Shown in pieces: positions 1-8,000 of a stretch of 16,734 nt of DNA; position 1 is the first letter of the stretch, and every line of letters starts with the position of its first letter. The notes below the pieces were generated by a model that did no database searches, was not told the origin of the DNA, and saw nothing but the letters and a program-made list of their open reading frames with translations. The translations under genes were made by a program, and so were the position numbers. The stretch comes from Bacteroidota bacterium (GTDB taxonomy: Bacteria; Bacteroidota; Bacteroidia; Bacteroidales; VadinHA17), in NCBI GenBank assembly GCA_030613125.1, contig JAUWMO010000033.1:1-16734 (forward strand), written 5' to 3'.

Positions 1-392
1 TGTTTTTGATCTTCATTGCCATAATATAGAATAGGCATTGATCCGATACCGGTATGACAAGAAAAGGCAACGGCAAATGAATAGCCTGCACCAAGTCTGT
101 CGGCTACCAATTGGGATGTAACAAATGATTGTTCAAATCCATCATATACTTCTGGTATAGATATTCCCAGCAAGCCAAGATCTCCAGCTTTTTCAAGAAG
201 ATTTCTCATAATCCCTTCTTCCTGGTAATCGATTTTATCAAGATTGGGAAACACTTCAGATTCCAGAAAATCATCACATGTTTGAGCAATCATTTGCTGC
301 TCTTCATCAAATTCTTCAGGGATGAAAATGTCATTGGCAGAAACATCTTTAACGATAAATTCACCTCCTTTAATTGATCCTGAATTCTCCAT
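1..392 (-). CDS. Acyl-CoA dehydrogenase, N-terminal part (cut by window edge)
   Basis: Only the first 130 codons are in the window; the gene runs on past position 1. Acyl-CoA dehydrogenases are FAD enzymes that oxidise acyl-CoA to trans-2-enoyl-CoA and pass electrons to ETF. The visible part matches the N-terminal helical domain: an acidic lead with IPEEFDEEQQM, then the helix ending in DFLESEVFPNLD, then LGLLGISIPEVYDGF. The start at 392 is preferred because the short MENSGSIKGGEF-type leader before this domain is, as I recall, typical of Bacteroidota homologues. The catalytic base and most FAD contacts would lie in the missing part. It is the last visible gene of an electron-transfer cluster, 33 nt after the CCG-domain gene, which places the dehydrogenase beside its likely electron acceptor. 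Substrate chain length cannot be judged. The family call is secure. Confidence 0.9.
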   Translation of the reverse strand, partial: MENSGSIKGGEFIVKDVSANDIFIPEEFDEEQQMIAQTCDDFLESEVFPNLDKIDYQEEGIMRNLLEKAGDLGLLGISIPEVYDGFEQSFVTSQLVADRLGAGYSFAVAFSCHTGIGSMPILYYGNEDQK

Positions 393-425
393 AATTCAAT
401 ATTTAAAACAGTTAACTATATATAA

Positions 426-1226
426 CTATAATCTAAGAGAAAGAGTCACTAATTCAGCAATATCATAATTCTTTACATTCTCTCCCTGATCTTTATATTT
501 TATTCCATCTGTCAACATTACCATGCAATAAGGACATGCAGTAGCGATAATGTCAGCACCTGTTGCCAAAGCCTCCTCCGTTCTCTCAATAAAAATCTCT
601 TTATCCCCTTTCTCAGCTTCTTTAAACATTTGTCCTCCCCCACCGCCACAACACAATGCAAAACTTTTATTTCTTGGCATTTCAACTCTATTTGTTATCA
701 TTCTGTCCAGGACTTTTCTTGGTGCAATAAATTCACCATTCGCCCTTCCCAGGTAACAAGGATCATGGTAAACAAGCTTTTTATCTTTGAAATGCTCCTT
801 ACTTAGCTTTAAATTCCCTTTATCCAATTGGTCCTGCAAAAACTGTGTATGATGGACAACATCAAAGCCACCTTCAAGGGCAGGATACTCATTTTTGAAA
901 GTATTAAAGGCATGAGGATCACATGTTAAAATTTTTTTTACTTCATAGCCTTTCATCAGTTCAATATTCATAAGTGCCTGCATCTGAAAGAGCATTTCAT
1001 TACCAGCCCTGCGAACCACATCACCACTTGATGATTCCTCGGTACCCAAAACTGCATAATCAACCTTTAAATAAGTAAGAATCTTTATAAAAGCTCTTGT
1101 AACCTGTTTATAGCGATCATCAAAAGCTCCTGCACTACCCACCCAAAAAAGATATTCAGGTTTTTTACCCTGCTTAAACAGGTCGGCCATAACCGGGACT
1201 TCTATTTTTGCTTTATTTGAATCCAT
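426..1226 (-). CDS. CCG-domain (heterodisulfide reductase B/D-like) iron-sulfur protein, likely soluble half of an ETF:quinone oxidoreductase
   Basis: A 266-residue soluble protein with two cysteine-rich CCG domains, the fold that binds noncubane [4Fe-4S] clusters in HdrB/HdrD-type proteins. The second domain is complete: C147 in HDPCYLGRANG, C182–C183 in LCCGGGGGQMF, and C211/C214 in CPYC. The first domain keeps its framework but not its ligands: S31 in WVGSAGAFDD, S66 in GTEESSSGD, and D103 and A106 in TCDPHAFNTFKNEYP, where relatives I recall have Cys. I chose the start at 1226 because the reading frame upstream, open to 1289, encodes a hydrophobic stretch unlike the family, and homologues begin near this Met. 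The gene lies 101 nt after the membrane Fe-S gene. The two together correspond to a single fused ETF:(mena)quinone oxidoreductase of the HdrDE/EMO type, with the break in the linker. The exact electron-transfer partner is inferred from context. Confidence 0.85.
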   Translation of the reverse strand: MDSNKAKIEVPVMADLFKQGKKPEYLFWVGSAGAFDDRYKQVTRAFIKILTYLKVDYAVLGTEESSSGDVVRRAGNEMLFQMQALMNIELMKGYEVKKILTCDPHAFNTFKNEYPALEGGFDVVHHTQFLQDQLDKGNLKLSKEHFKDKKLVYHDPCYLGRANGEFIAPRKVLDRMITNRVEMPRNKSFALCCGGGGGQMFKEAEKGDKEIFIERTEEALATGADIIATACPYCMVMLTDGIKYKDQGENVKNYDIAELVTLSLRL

Positions 1227-1327
1227 AAAAAAGTTGCGAATCTTATATGGGTTTATATAAACATTAGGATAAATTACACAAAATACCAAAAATCAAGCTA
1301 CAGATAATTTTCAAATGCTTTAAATAC

Positions 1328-2650
1328 TTATCCATAATATAATTCCTCTGCCCACAACATTCTGTCCTCCTGCGAAAATTGCCATGGCGCTCCATTATTC
1401 TCAACATTTGAGAACACACTATTAAGTGAGGCAGGAGCTTTCGATTCCTCCATAACGAGGTATCTCCTCATTTCAAGAATAATTACTAAAGGATCAATAT
1501 TTACCGGACATTCCTGTGTACAAGCGTTACATGTTGTACATGCCCATAATTCTTCTGTGCTTATATAATCGAACAAAGTTTTACCATCATCATAACTAAC
1601 TCTTTCTCCAGCAGGAAGTTTATCAAGTTTCCTTCCAATTTCTTCAAGCCTGTCTCTTGTATCCATCATTATTTTTCTTGGAGAAAGTCTTTTTCCAGTA
1701 ATATTAGCCGGACAACTGGAGGTACATCTACCACATTCAGTACACGTATAAGCATCCATCAAATTTTTCCAGGTAAGACATTTAACCCGGTTTGCCCCAA
1801 ATGTCATTTCTTCAGATTCGTCTTCCTGGTCAGAGTAGTTTTCATTAAGCATAAGCTTTACTTCTCTCGTGACAGATGGCATATTTTGCATTTCTCCCTT
1901 AGGTCGGAGCTTTAAATAATACACATTTGGAAATGCCAGAAATACATGAAAATGTTTAGAATAGGGAATATAGTTCAGGAATGCCAAAACACCTACAATA
2001 TGGAACCACCAGCAAAATCTTTCAATAAAAATCAAAGTTCCGTCTGATAAACCTGAAAACATTGGTTGAATTATACCACTTATCATAAAGGAACCAACCT
2101 GAACATAATGATTATCAGGCCTTGTTTGAAGGATGCTGTCGGTTGCATTCATAATAAATAATGCGCTCATAAGCAGAAGCTCTGTTATTAAAATAGTATT
2201 TGCATCCGAACGAGGCCACAGAGTCATTTCCTTGCTCCAGAATCTTTTCACACGAATAACATTTCGTCGAATAAGGAAAACAGCACAGCCAGCCATTACA
2301 ATAAAAGCAACTAATTCAAAAAATGATATCAGATAATTGTAAGGCCATCCAATAAATGAAAACTTCCTGTGAGAACCAACTATTCCGTCAGTAAGAATCT
2401 CCAACATTTCGATATTAACAAGTATGAACCCTACATAGACAAATATGTGCATTAAAGCCGCTACAGGTCGTTGCAACATTTTTTGTTGCCCAATTGCAAT
2501 AAACAACATTCTTTTCCATCTCAGTAGTCTGTTATCCTTAATAGAGATGTCTTTACCAAGTTTAATATTTCTGGTAATCGTACTGACTTTGCGATAAAAA
2601 ATTATACCAGCCCCGAAAAGTACCAGAACAAAAATAATTTGACTAACCAT
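1328..2650 (-). CDS. Membrane-bound Fe-S oxidoreductase subunit with cytochrome-b-like region (EMO/HdrE-HdrD type)
   Basis: A 440-residue protein in two parts. The N-terminal half has about five hydrophobic segments (roughly residues 2–19, 64–82, 104–127, 151–170 and 210–228). It carries histidines that could bind heme b (H68, H217, and H233/H235 in the YSKHFH motif), as in NarI-like cytochromes. The C-terminal half has two ferredoxin motifs: C303, C306, C309, C313 (CTECGRCTSSCP) and C371, C374, C377, C381 (CTTCNACTQECP), enough for two [4Fe-4S] clusters. This is the layout of the membrane part of ETF:menaquinone oxidoreductases, which take electrons from reduced ETF and give them to quinone. 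The usual C-terminal CCG domains are missing here and lie in the next gene downstream. It starts 34 nt after etfA, which supports ETF as electron donor. Heme ligation is inferred. Confidence 0.85.
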   Translation of the reverse strand: MVSQIIFVLVLFGAGIIFYRKVSTITRNIKLGKDISIKDNRLLRWKRMLFIAIGQQKMLQRPVAALMHIFVYVGFILVNIEMLEILTDGIVGSHRKFSFIGWPYNYLISFFELVAFIVMAGCAVFLIRRNVIRVKRFWSKEMTLWPRSDANTILITELLLMSALFIMNATDSILQTRPDNHYVQVGSFMISGIIQPMFSGLSDGTLIFIERFCWWFHIVGVLAFLNYIPYSKHFHVFLAFPNVYYLKLRPKGEMQNMPSVTREVKLMLNENYSDQEDESEEMTFGANRVKCLTWKNLMDAYTCTECGRCTSSCPANITGKRLSPRKIMMDTRDRLEEIGRKLDKLPAGERVSYDDGKTLFDYISTEELWACTTCNACTQECPVNIDPLVIILEMRRYLVMEESKAPASLNSVFSNVENNGAPWQFSQEDRMLWAEELYYG

Positions 2651-2684
2651 GAATAATACCTTCAGAAACTACAAATTATCTGAA

Positions 2685-3659
2685 TTAGTTTTCAGATTTA
2701 TACTCTTTCACAGCAGTAATCAATTCAGGTAAAACTTTATGCGCATCCCCAACAATCCCATAATCAGCAGCTTCAAAAATTGGTGCATCAGGATCTGTAT
2801 TTATGGCTACTATGCATTTCGATGAACTTATACCGGCAAGATGTTGTATTGCTCCAGAAATACCGACTGCTATATAAAGATTTGGTGCAATGACCTTTCC
2901 TGTTTGCCCAGTATGCTCTTCATGTGGCCTCCAGCCTTCATCAGAGACCGGTCTTGAACAGGCAGTGGCAGCGCCTAGCAAGTCTGCAAGTTCCTCGATG
3001 GGGCCCCAGTTATCAGGCGATTTCATACCTCTGCCACCAGAAACTACAAGTTCTGCATCAGTAAGGATCAACTTTCCTGTTTGTTTATCAACTTTTTCTA
3101 CCCTGGTTTTGAAATCACCTAAGGTAAAATCAGGTGAATATTCTTCGATACCCGGTTTAGTTTTCTTCTCAACAAGTTCAAATGAGTTCTTCGATAAGGT
3201 GAGAACCTTCTTTTCAGATAGAACAACCAAATGGACGAATCCTTTACCTGAAAAAACTTTTTTACACACAGTAAATGGTTCAACAGACGAAGGCACTTTG
3301 ATTACTGCAGTTACGAGTCCTGCTTTCAATCGCACAGACAACCTGGGAGCCAAAGCTTTTCCGGTATTGTTGTGTGAAAGAAGGATAACATTTGCATCCT
3401 CATTTTCAGCAACATCAGCAATTACCCTGGTATACACCTGATTATCGAGGACACTGTATAGATCATCAGAGATTTTAATAATCTTGTCCACACCATAATC
3501 CCCAAGTTTCTCAAGTTCCTTATCTTCAACCGGCCCAATGGAAAGTGCAACAACTGTTGTTTCCATCATATCTGAAATTGCTTTGGCATAAGAAACTAAC
3601 TCATAAGTTGACTTTTTAAATCTACCATCCCAATTTTCTGTATAAACTAAAACTGCCAT
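2685..3659 (-). CDS. etfA: Electron transfer flavoprotein subunit alpha
   Basis: EtfA/FixB family, 324 residues, full length. With EtfB it forms the soluble flavoprotein that takes electrons from acyl-CoA dehydrogenases. The N-terminal half is the Rossmann-like domain shared with EtfB. The C-terminal FAD domain begins at the SGGRGMKS motif (residues 207–214) and continues through SRPVSDEGWRPHEEHTGQTGK to GISGAIQHLAG (266–276), where the conserved residues line the FAD pocket. The final segment, NTDPDAPIFEAADYGIVGD, is the typical C-terminal signature. It lies 51 nt after etfB and 34 nt before the membrane Fe-S gene. That placement makes a menaquinone-linked role more likely than NADH-linked bifurcation, although sequence alone does not exclude the latter. 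Confidence 0.96.
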   Translation of the reverse strand: MAVLVYTENWDGRFKKSTYELVSYAKAISDMMETTVVALSIGPVEDKELEKLGDYGVDKIIKISDDLYSVLDNQVYTRVIADVAENEDANVILLSHNNTGKALAPRLSVRLKAGLVTAVIKVPSSVEPFTVCKKVFSGKGFVHLVVLSEKKVLTLSKNSFELVEKKTKPGIEEYSPDFTLGDFKTRVEKVDKQTGKLILTDAELVVSGGRGMKSPDNWGPIEELADLLGAATACSRPVSDEGWRPHEEHTGQTGKVIAPNLYIAVGISGAIQHLAGISSSKCIVAINTDPDAPIFEAADYGIVGDAHKVLPELITAVKEYKSEN

Positions 3660-3710
3660 TTTTTATTATTAATTTTTCTGATTTATAATTGGTGAGTTGG
3701 AGAATGTTAA

Positions 3711-4463
3711 TTAAAGTATCTTTGCCTCATTCTGAAGAAGATCTATTAACTCTTTAGCATTATCTGCATCAATCATTTTACATGGTGGTTTTGGCTGCGG
3801 CAATTCAAAACTTAGCATCTCAGTTAATGGAGCACATTCAACAGCCGCAACCACATTCAGAGGTTTTTTCCGGGCCATCATAATACCTCTCATTGCCGGG
3901 ATCCTGGGATCTATTGCAATCCCCTTTTGAACTACAGTAACAAACGGTGCAGACATGGAAACAACTTCATGACCACCATCAATTTCCCTGAATATTTTTA
4001 TCTGATCACCCTGCATTTCCAGACTGGAAACAGCAGATATGGAAGAGAGATTTAAAAACTCGGCAAGCATACTACCAACAGCTGAACCATTATAGTCACT
4101 CGACTCGATACCTGCAAATACAATATAATCTTCTTCTTCATTCTTGAGATATTCAGCTAACTGGAAAGCAACAAAATAACTATCAATAGGCTCTGCATCA
4201 ATGCGAACAGCATTATCAGCTCCAATGGCAAGTGCCTTCCTGATTGTCGGTTCGGTTCCAAGAGTCCCAACAGTGATCACAGTTATTTCGTTTACGGAAT
4301 TATTAGAATCTTCCTTAAGTTCCATGGCCCTGGTAAGAGCAAGTTCATCCCAGGGATTAATAACCCACTGAACCCCATCCGAATCAAACTTTTTGTTATC
4401 ATCGGTGAATTTAATTTTTGTTGTAGTATCAGGGACATTCCCCAGACAAACAATTATCTTCAT
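3711..4463 (-). CDS. etfB: Electron transfer flavoprotein subunit beta
   Basis: EtfB/FixA family, 250 residues, full length. It partners EtfA and normally holds AMP or a second flavin nucleotide. Visible signatures are the N-terminal CLGNVPDTT strand-loop, the INPWDELALTRAMELKE helix (about 36–52), the ALAIGADNAVRI loop that contacts partner dehydrogenases, and the nucleotide-binding segment GIESSDYNGSAVGSMLAEFL (118–137). The C-terminal region with IPAMRGIMMARKKPL is standard for the family. It is the first gene after the terminator that closes the RNA polymerase operon, and two TAnnTTTG-type boxes precede it, so it probably heads its own etfBA–oxidoreductase–acyl-CoA dehydrogenase operon. 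No Shine-Dalgarno sequence precedes the ATG. Confidence 0.96.
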   Translation of the reverse strand: MKIIVCLGNVPDTTTKIKFTDDNKKFDSDGVQWVINPWDELALTRAMELKEDSNNSVNEITVITVGTLGTEPTIRKALAIGADNAVRIDAEPIDSYFVAFQLAEYLKNEEEDYIVFAGIESSDYNGSAVGSMLAEFLNLSSISAVSSLEMQGDQIKIFREIDGGHEVVSMSAPFVTVVQKGIAIDPRIPAMRGIMMARKKPLNVVAAVECAPLTEMLSFELPQPKPPCKMIDADNAKELIDLLQNEAKIL

Positions 4464-4507
4464 TGATGTTAAATTTTAATTCAACTATGTTTTTCTAATT
4501 TAGAGGG

Positions 4508-4515
4508 CAAAGATA
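4508..4515 (-). promoter_or_regulatory. Candidate etfB-proximal promoter -7 box
   Basis: The minus strand reads TATCTTTG here, an exact match to the Bacteroidota -7 consensus TAnnTTTG. Transcription would start near 4500, giving a leader of about 37 nt before etfB. No clear TTG-type -33 element lies at the usual distance upstream, which weakens the call. Confidence 0.4.
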
Positions 4516-4585
4516 AAAAAATTCTTAACTCTACATTTGAGCTTTTCATTGTATAGAACAATTCCACATAACTCATTAAAAATCT

Positions 4586-4620
4586 CAAATTTACAAATGA
4601 AAACCATATTTTTTTCAAAA
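4586..4620 (-). promoter_or_regulatory. Candidate distal promoter for the etf operon
   Basis: The minus strand carries TAAATTTG at 4586–4593, an exact TAnnTTTG match. A TTTTG at 4616–4620 lies 22 nt upstream, close to the expected TTTG -33 element and spacing. It sits immediately past the terminator at 4622–4658, as expected for the promoter of a new operon. The etfB leader would be about 115 nt. Confidence 0.45.
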
Positions 4621-4621
4621 T

Positions 4622-4658
4622 AAAAATCCCCTGCTCTCCATATGAACAGGGGATTTTT
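4622..4658 (-). terminator. Intrinsic terminator after rpoC–DUF3467
   Basis: Perfect 12-bp inverted repeat (AAAAATCCCCTG at 4622–4633, CAGGGGATTTTT at 4647–4658) with a 13-nt loop. On the minus strand the GC-rich core is followed by a U-rich run. It lies 21 nt after the DUF3467 stop and before the etf promoters, so it marks the operon boundary. The A/T flanks are symmetric, so it could also work in the other direction, but nothing on the plus strand needs it. Confidence 0.88.
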
Positions 4659-4679
4659 ATTTAATAACTTCAAATGAAC

Positions 4680-5000
4680 TTATGCTTGTGCAGTAGGTCC
4701 TCCAAAACTCATTGGAATAACAGGACCACCTGCTCCTTGTACATCTTTTATAGGTCCATGCACTGACTCAAACTTACTAATATTATCTTTTAATGCAAGC
4801 ATCAGACGTTTGGCATGCTCTGGAGTTAAGATGATTCTTGATTTAACCTGGGCTTTTGGAATTCCAGGCATCACTCTGACAAAATCAATAACGAACTCTG
4901 AACTAGAATGAGTAATTACTGCCAGGTTGGAATAAACTCCCTGAGCAACTTCTTCATTCAATTCAATATTGATCTGGTTCTTGCTTTTATTATCACCCAT
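4680..5000 (-). CDS. DUF3467 family protein
   Basis: A small protein of 106 residues matching the DUF3467 family, whose function is not known to me. After a charged N-terminus (MGDNKSKNQINIEL) it has a compact core containing EEVAQGVYSNLAVITHSSSEFVIDFVRVMPG, then a segment with TPEHAKRLMLALKDNI, and a low-complexity Gly/Pro tail ending in FGGPTAQA. There is no signal peptide or membrane segment, so it is probably cytoplasmic. It starts 42 nt after the rpoC stop and ends 21 nt before the terminator, so it is probably co-transcribed with rpoBC. I recall the same position next to rpoC in other Bacteroidota. This suggests, but does not show, a link to transcription. Confidence 0.88.
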   Translation of the reverse strand: MGDNKSKNQINIELNEEVAQGVYSNLAVITHSSSEFVIDFVRVMPGIPKAQVKSRIILTPEHAKRLMLALKDNISKFESVHGPIKDVQGAGGPVIPMSFGGPTAQA

Positions 5001-5042
5001 CTTGGATAAATTTACCTATTTACTATTTTAAACTATATATTT

Positions 5043-8000
5043 CTATTCATCCTCAATTAAAATATCAGTAGTTTCTGTCCTCTCACCTATAAGTGAATCA
5101 TACTCTTCCCTTGATCCAACCACTATGTTCTTATATTCACGCACTCCTGTACCTGCAGGTATCAAGTGCCCAACGATCACATTCTCCTTCAACCCCTCAA
5201 GATTATCAGTTTTACCATAAATTGCAGCCTCATTAAGCACCTTTGTGGTCTCCTGGAATGATGCTGCTGACATAAAGCTTTTTGTTTGTAATGCAGCTTT
5301 GGTAATACCCTGGAGAACCTGGTTTGAGGTAGCCGGAATAGCGTCCTTGGACTCAACCAGTTTCATATCTTTTCTTTTCAGCATAGAATTTTCATCCCGT
5401 AACTTTCTGGCGGTAATTATTTGTCCTGATTTCAGATTTGATGAGTCTCCATGATCAGTCACAATCTTTTTATCAAAAATCCAATCATTTTCATTCATAA
5501 ACTCCCTCTTATCTATAACCTGTTTCTCAAGGAATTTGGTGTCACCCGAATCGTCAATGATAACTTTTCTCATCATCTGCCGAACGATTACCTCAAAATG
5601 CTTATCATTGATCTTTACACCCTGCAATCTGTATACTTCCTGCACTTCATTCACAATATATTCCTGAACCAAAATGGGTCCCTTAATAGATAGAATATCG
5701 GCAGGAGTAATGGCACCATCTGAAAGTGGAATACCTGCTCTCACAAAATCATTTTCCTGAACAAGGATCTGCCTTGAAAGAGGTACAAGATACTTTTTAA
5801 TTTCTCCTGATTTTGATTTGATAATAATCTCACGGTTTCCACGCTTTATTTTGCCAAAAGTAACCTCACCATCAATTTCGGAAACTACAGCAGGATTTGA
5901 TGGGTTACGGGCTTCAAACAATTCTGTTACCCTTGGCAGACCTCCGGTTATATCGCCTGATTTTCCAACAGCTCTTGGAATCTTTACCAGAATATCTCCT
6001 TCAGCAACTGTTTCACCCTCGTCTACTACAAGATGAGATCTGACAGGCAAATTATAAGATTTTAATATCTTATTATTTTTATCTGCAACCTTCACAAGTG
6101 GATTTTTGGTCTTATCACGGGTTTCTGTAATTACTTTCTCCCTGAATCCGGTTTGTTCATCAGTTTCATCACGATATGTAATTCCATCGATAAGATGCTC
6201 AAATTTAATCTTACCTGAAATTTCAGAAATTATCACCGCATTATATGGATCCCATTCACAGATCAAATCTCCTTTCTTTATCTCAGCCCTATTCTTAATA
6301 AAGAGTTTTGCCCCATACGGAATATTGTGGGTACTAAGAGCTATTTTTGTATTATGGTCAAGAATTCTCAGTTCAGCCAACCGACCAATAACAATATTAA
6401 CTTTATTCTCCAGCTCGTCGACTTTTTCCACCACCCGTAATTCCTCGATCTCAGCAACACCATCATATTTTGATATGATGCTGGATTCTGCGGTAATATT
6501 ACTTGCAGTACCACCAACATGGAAGGTACGTAATGTAAGCTGAGTGCCTGGCTCCCCGATTGATTGTGCAGCAATCACGCCAACAGCCTCTCCTTTTTGC
6601 ACCATACGGCCTGTTGCCAGATTCCGGCCGTAACATTTAGCACAAACTCCCTTTTTTGATTCACATGTCAATACCGAACGTATCTCCAACTGTTCAATGG
6701 GAGAGTCCTCAATTTCCTTGGCAACATACTCAGTAATTTCTTCTCCAGCACCAATAATCATATTACCTGCTGTAGGATGATACACATCGTGAACTGTAGT
6801 ACGGCCAAGTATTCTTTCAAAAAGAGTTTCAACGACCTCTTCACTTTTCTTAATTGCTGTAGCAACCAACCCTCTTAAAGTACCACAGTCTTCCTCATTA
6901 ATAATTACATCCTGAGAGACATCCACCAATCGTCTTGTAAGATAACCTGCATCAGCTGTCTTCAAAGCAGTATCAGCCAAGCCCTTACGGGCGCCATGAG
7001 TTGAAATGAAATACTCAAGTACTGAGAGCCCTTCTTTAAAGTTAGAAAGAATAGGGTTTTCAATTATTTCAGCCCCTGTTGAACCTGATTTCTGTGGTTT
7101 TGCCATTAGTCCCCTCATTCCTGACAATTGCCGTATCTGCTCTTGTGAACCACGGGCTCCTGAATCCAGCATCATATAAACAGGGTTAAAACCTTGCTTA
7201 TCGCTGGATAGTCGTTTCATAAGGGTTTGTGTCAGTTTTCCATTGGTATGTGTCCAAACATCGATAATCTGATTGTACCTTTCATTATTGGTAATGAATC
7301 CCATATTATAGTTATTCATTACCTCATCAACCTGCTTATAGCCATCATTAATAAGTAATTCCTTATCCCCGGGAACAATAACATCATCAAGATTAAAGGA
7401 GAGACCTCCCCTGAATGCCATCTCATAACCCATGTTTTTGATATCATCAAGAAATTTGGTAGCGATGGCTGTACCGGTATTTTTCAGAACCTTGCCTATA
7501 ATATCCCTTAATGATTTCTTTGTGAGAAGCTCATTTATATAACCCAATTCTTCCGGAACAAATTCATTGAACATTATACGGCCAACCGTTGTTTCTACAA
7601 GTTTCTTAACCTTTTGGCCCTCCTCCATATCATCCACCCTGACTTTGATAATAGCATGAAGATCTATTTTCTTTTCATTATAAGCAATCATTACCTCTTC
7701 AGGTGAATAAAAAGTTAATCCTTCTCCTTTTACCTTTTCTTCTGAAGTACTCTTTTTAGCTTTGGTAATATAATATAAACCCAGTACCATATCCTGTGAT
7801 GGAACAGTTATTGGAGCACCATTGGCAGGGTTAAGTATATTATGCGATGCCAGCATAAGCAATTGTGCTTCAAGTATAGCTGCATTTCCAAGTGGTAAGT
7901 GGACTGCCATCTGGTCACCATCAAAATCGGCATTGAATGCGGTACAGACAAGAGGATGTAATTGAATAGCCTTTCCCTCGATTAATTTAGGTTGAAAAGC

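Noticed and set aside
360..371. Strong Shine-Dalgarno-like AAAGGAGGT inside the start of the acyl-CoA dehydrogenase gene
   Set aside because: No in-frame ATG, GTG or TTG follows at a useful distance. The bases encode the KGG of a leader seen in homologues, and other genes in the window use no Shine-Dalgarno sequence.
1227..1289. Upstream 21-residue extension of the CCG-domain protein that could be a membrane anchor
   Set aside because: It is moderately hydrophobic but unlike the family, and its ATG comes well before the usual N-terminus; the Met at 1226 fits better.
2890..3441. Long plus-strand reading frame of 183 codons opposite etfA
   Set aside because: It is a shadow of etfA on the other strand, without recognisable domains. 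The same applies to the plus-strand frames opposite rpoB, rpoC, rplL and rplA.
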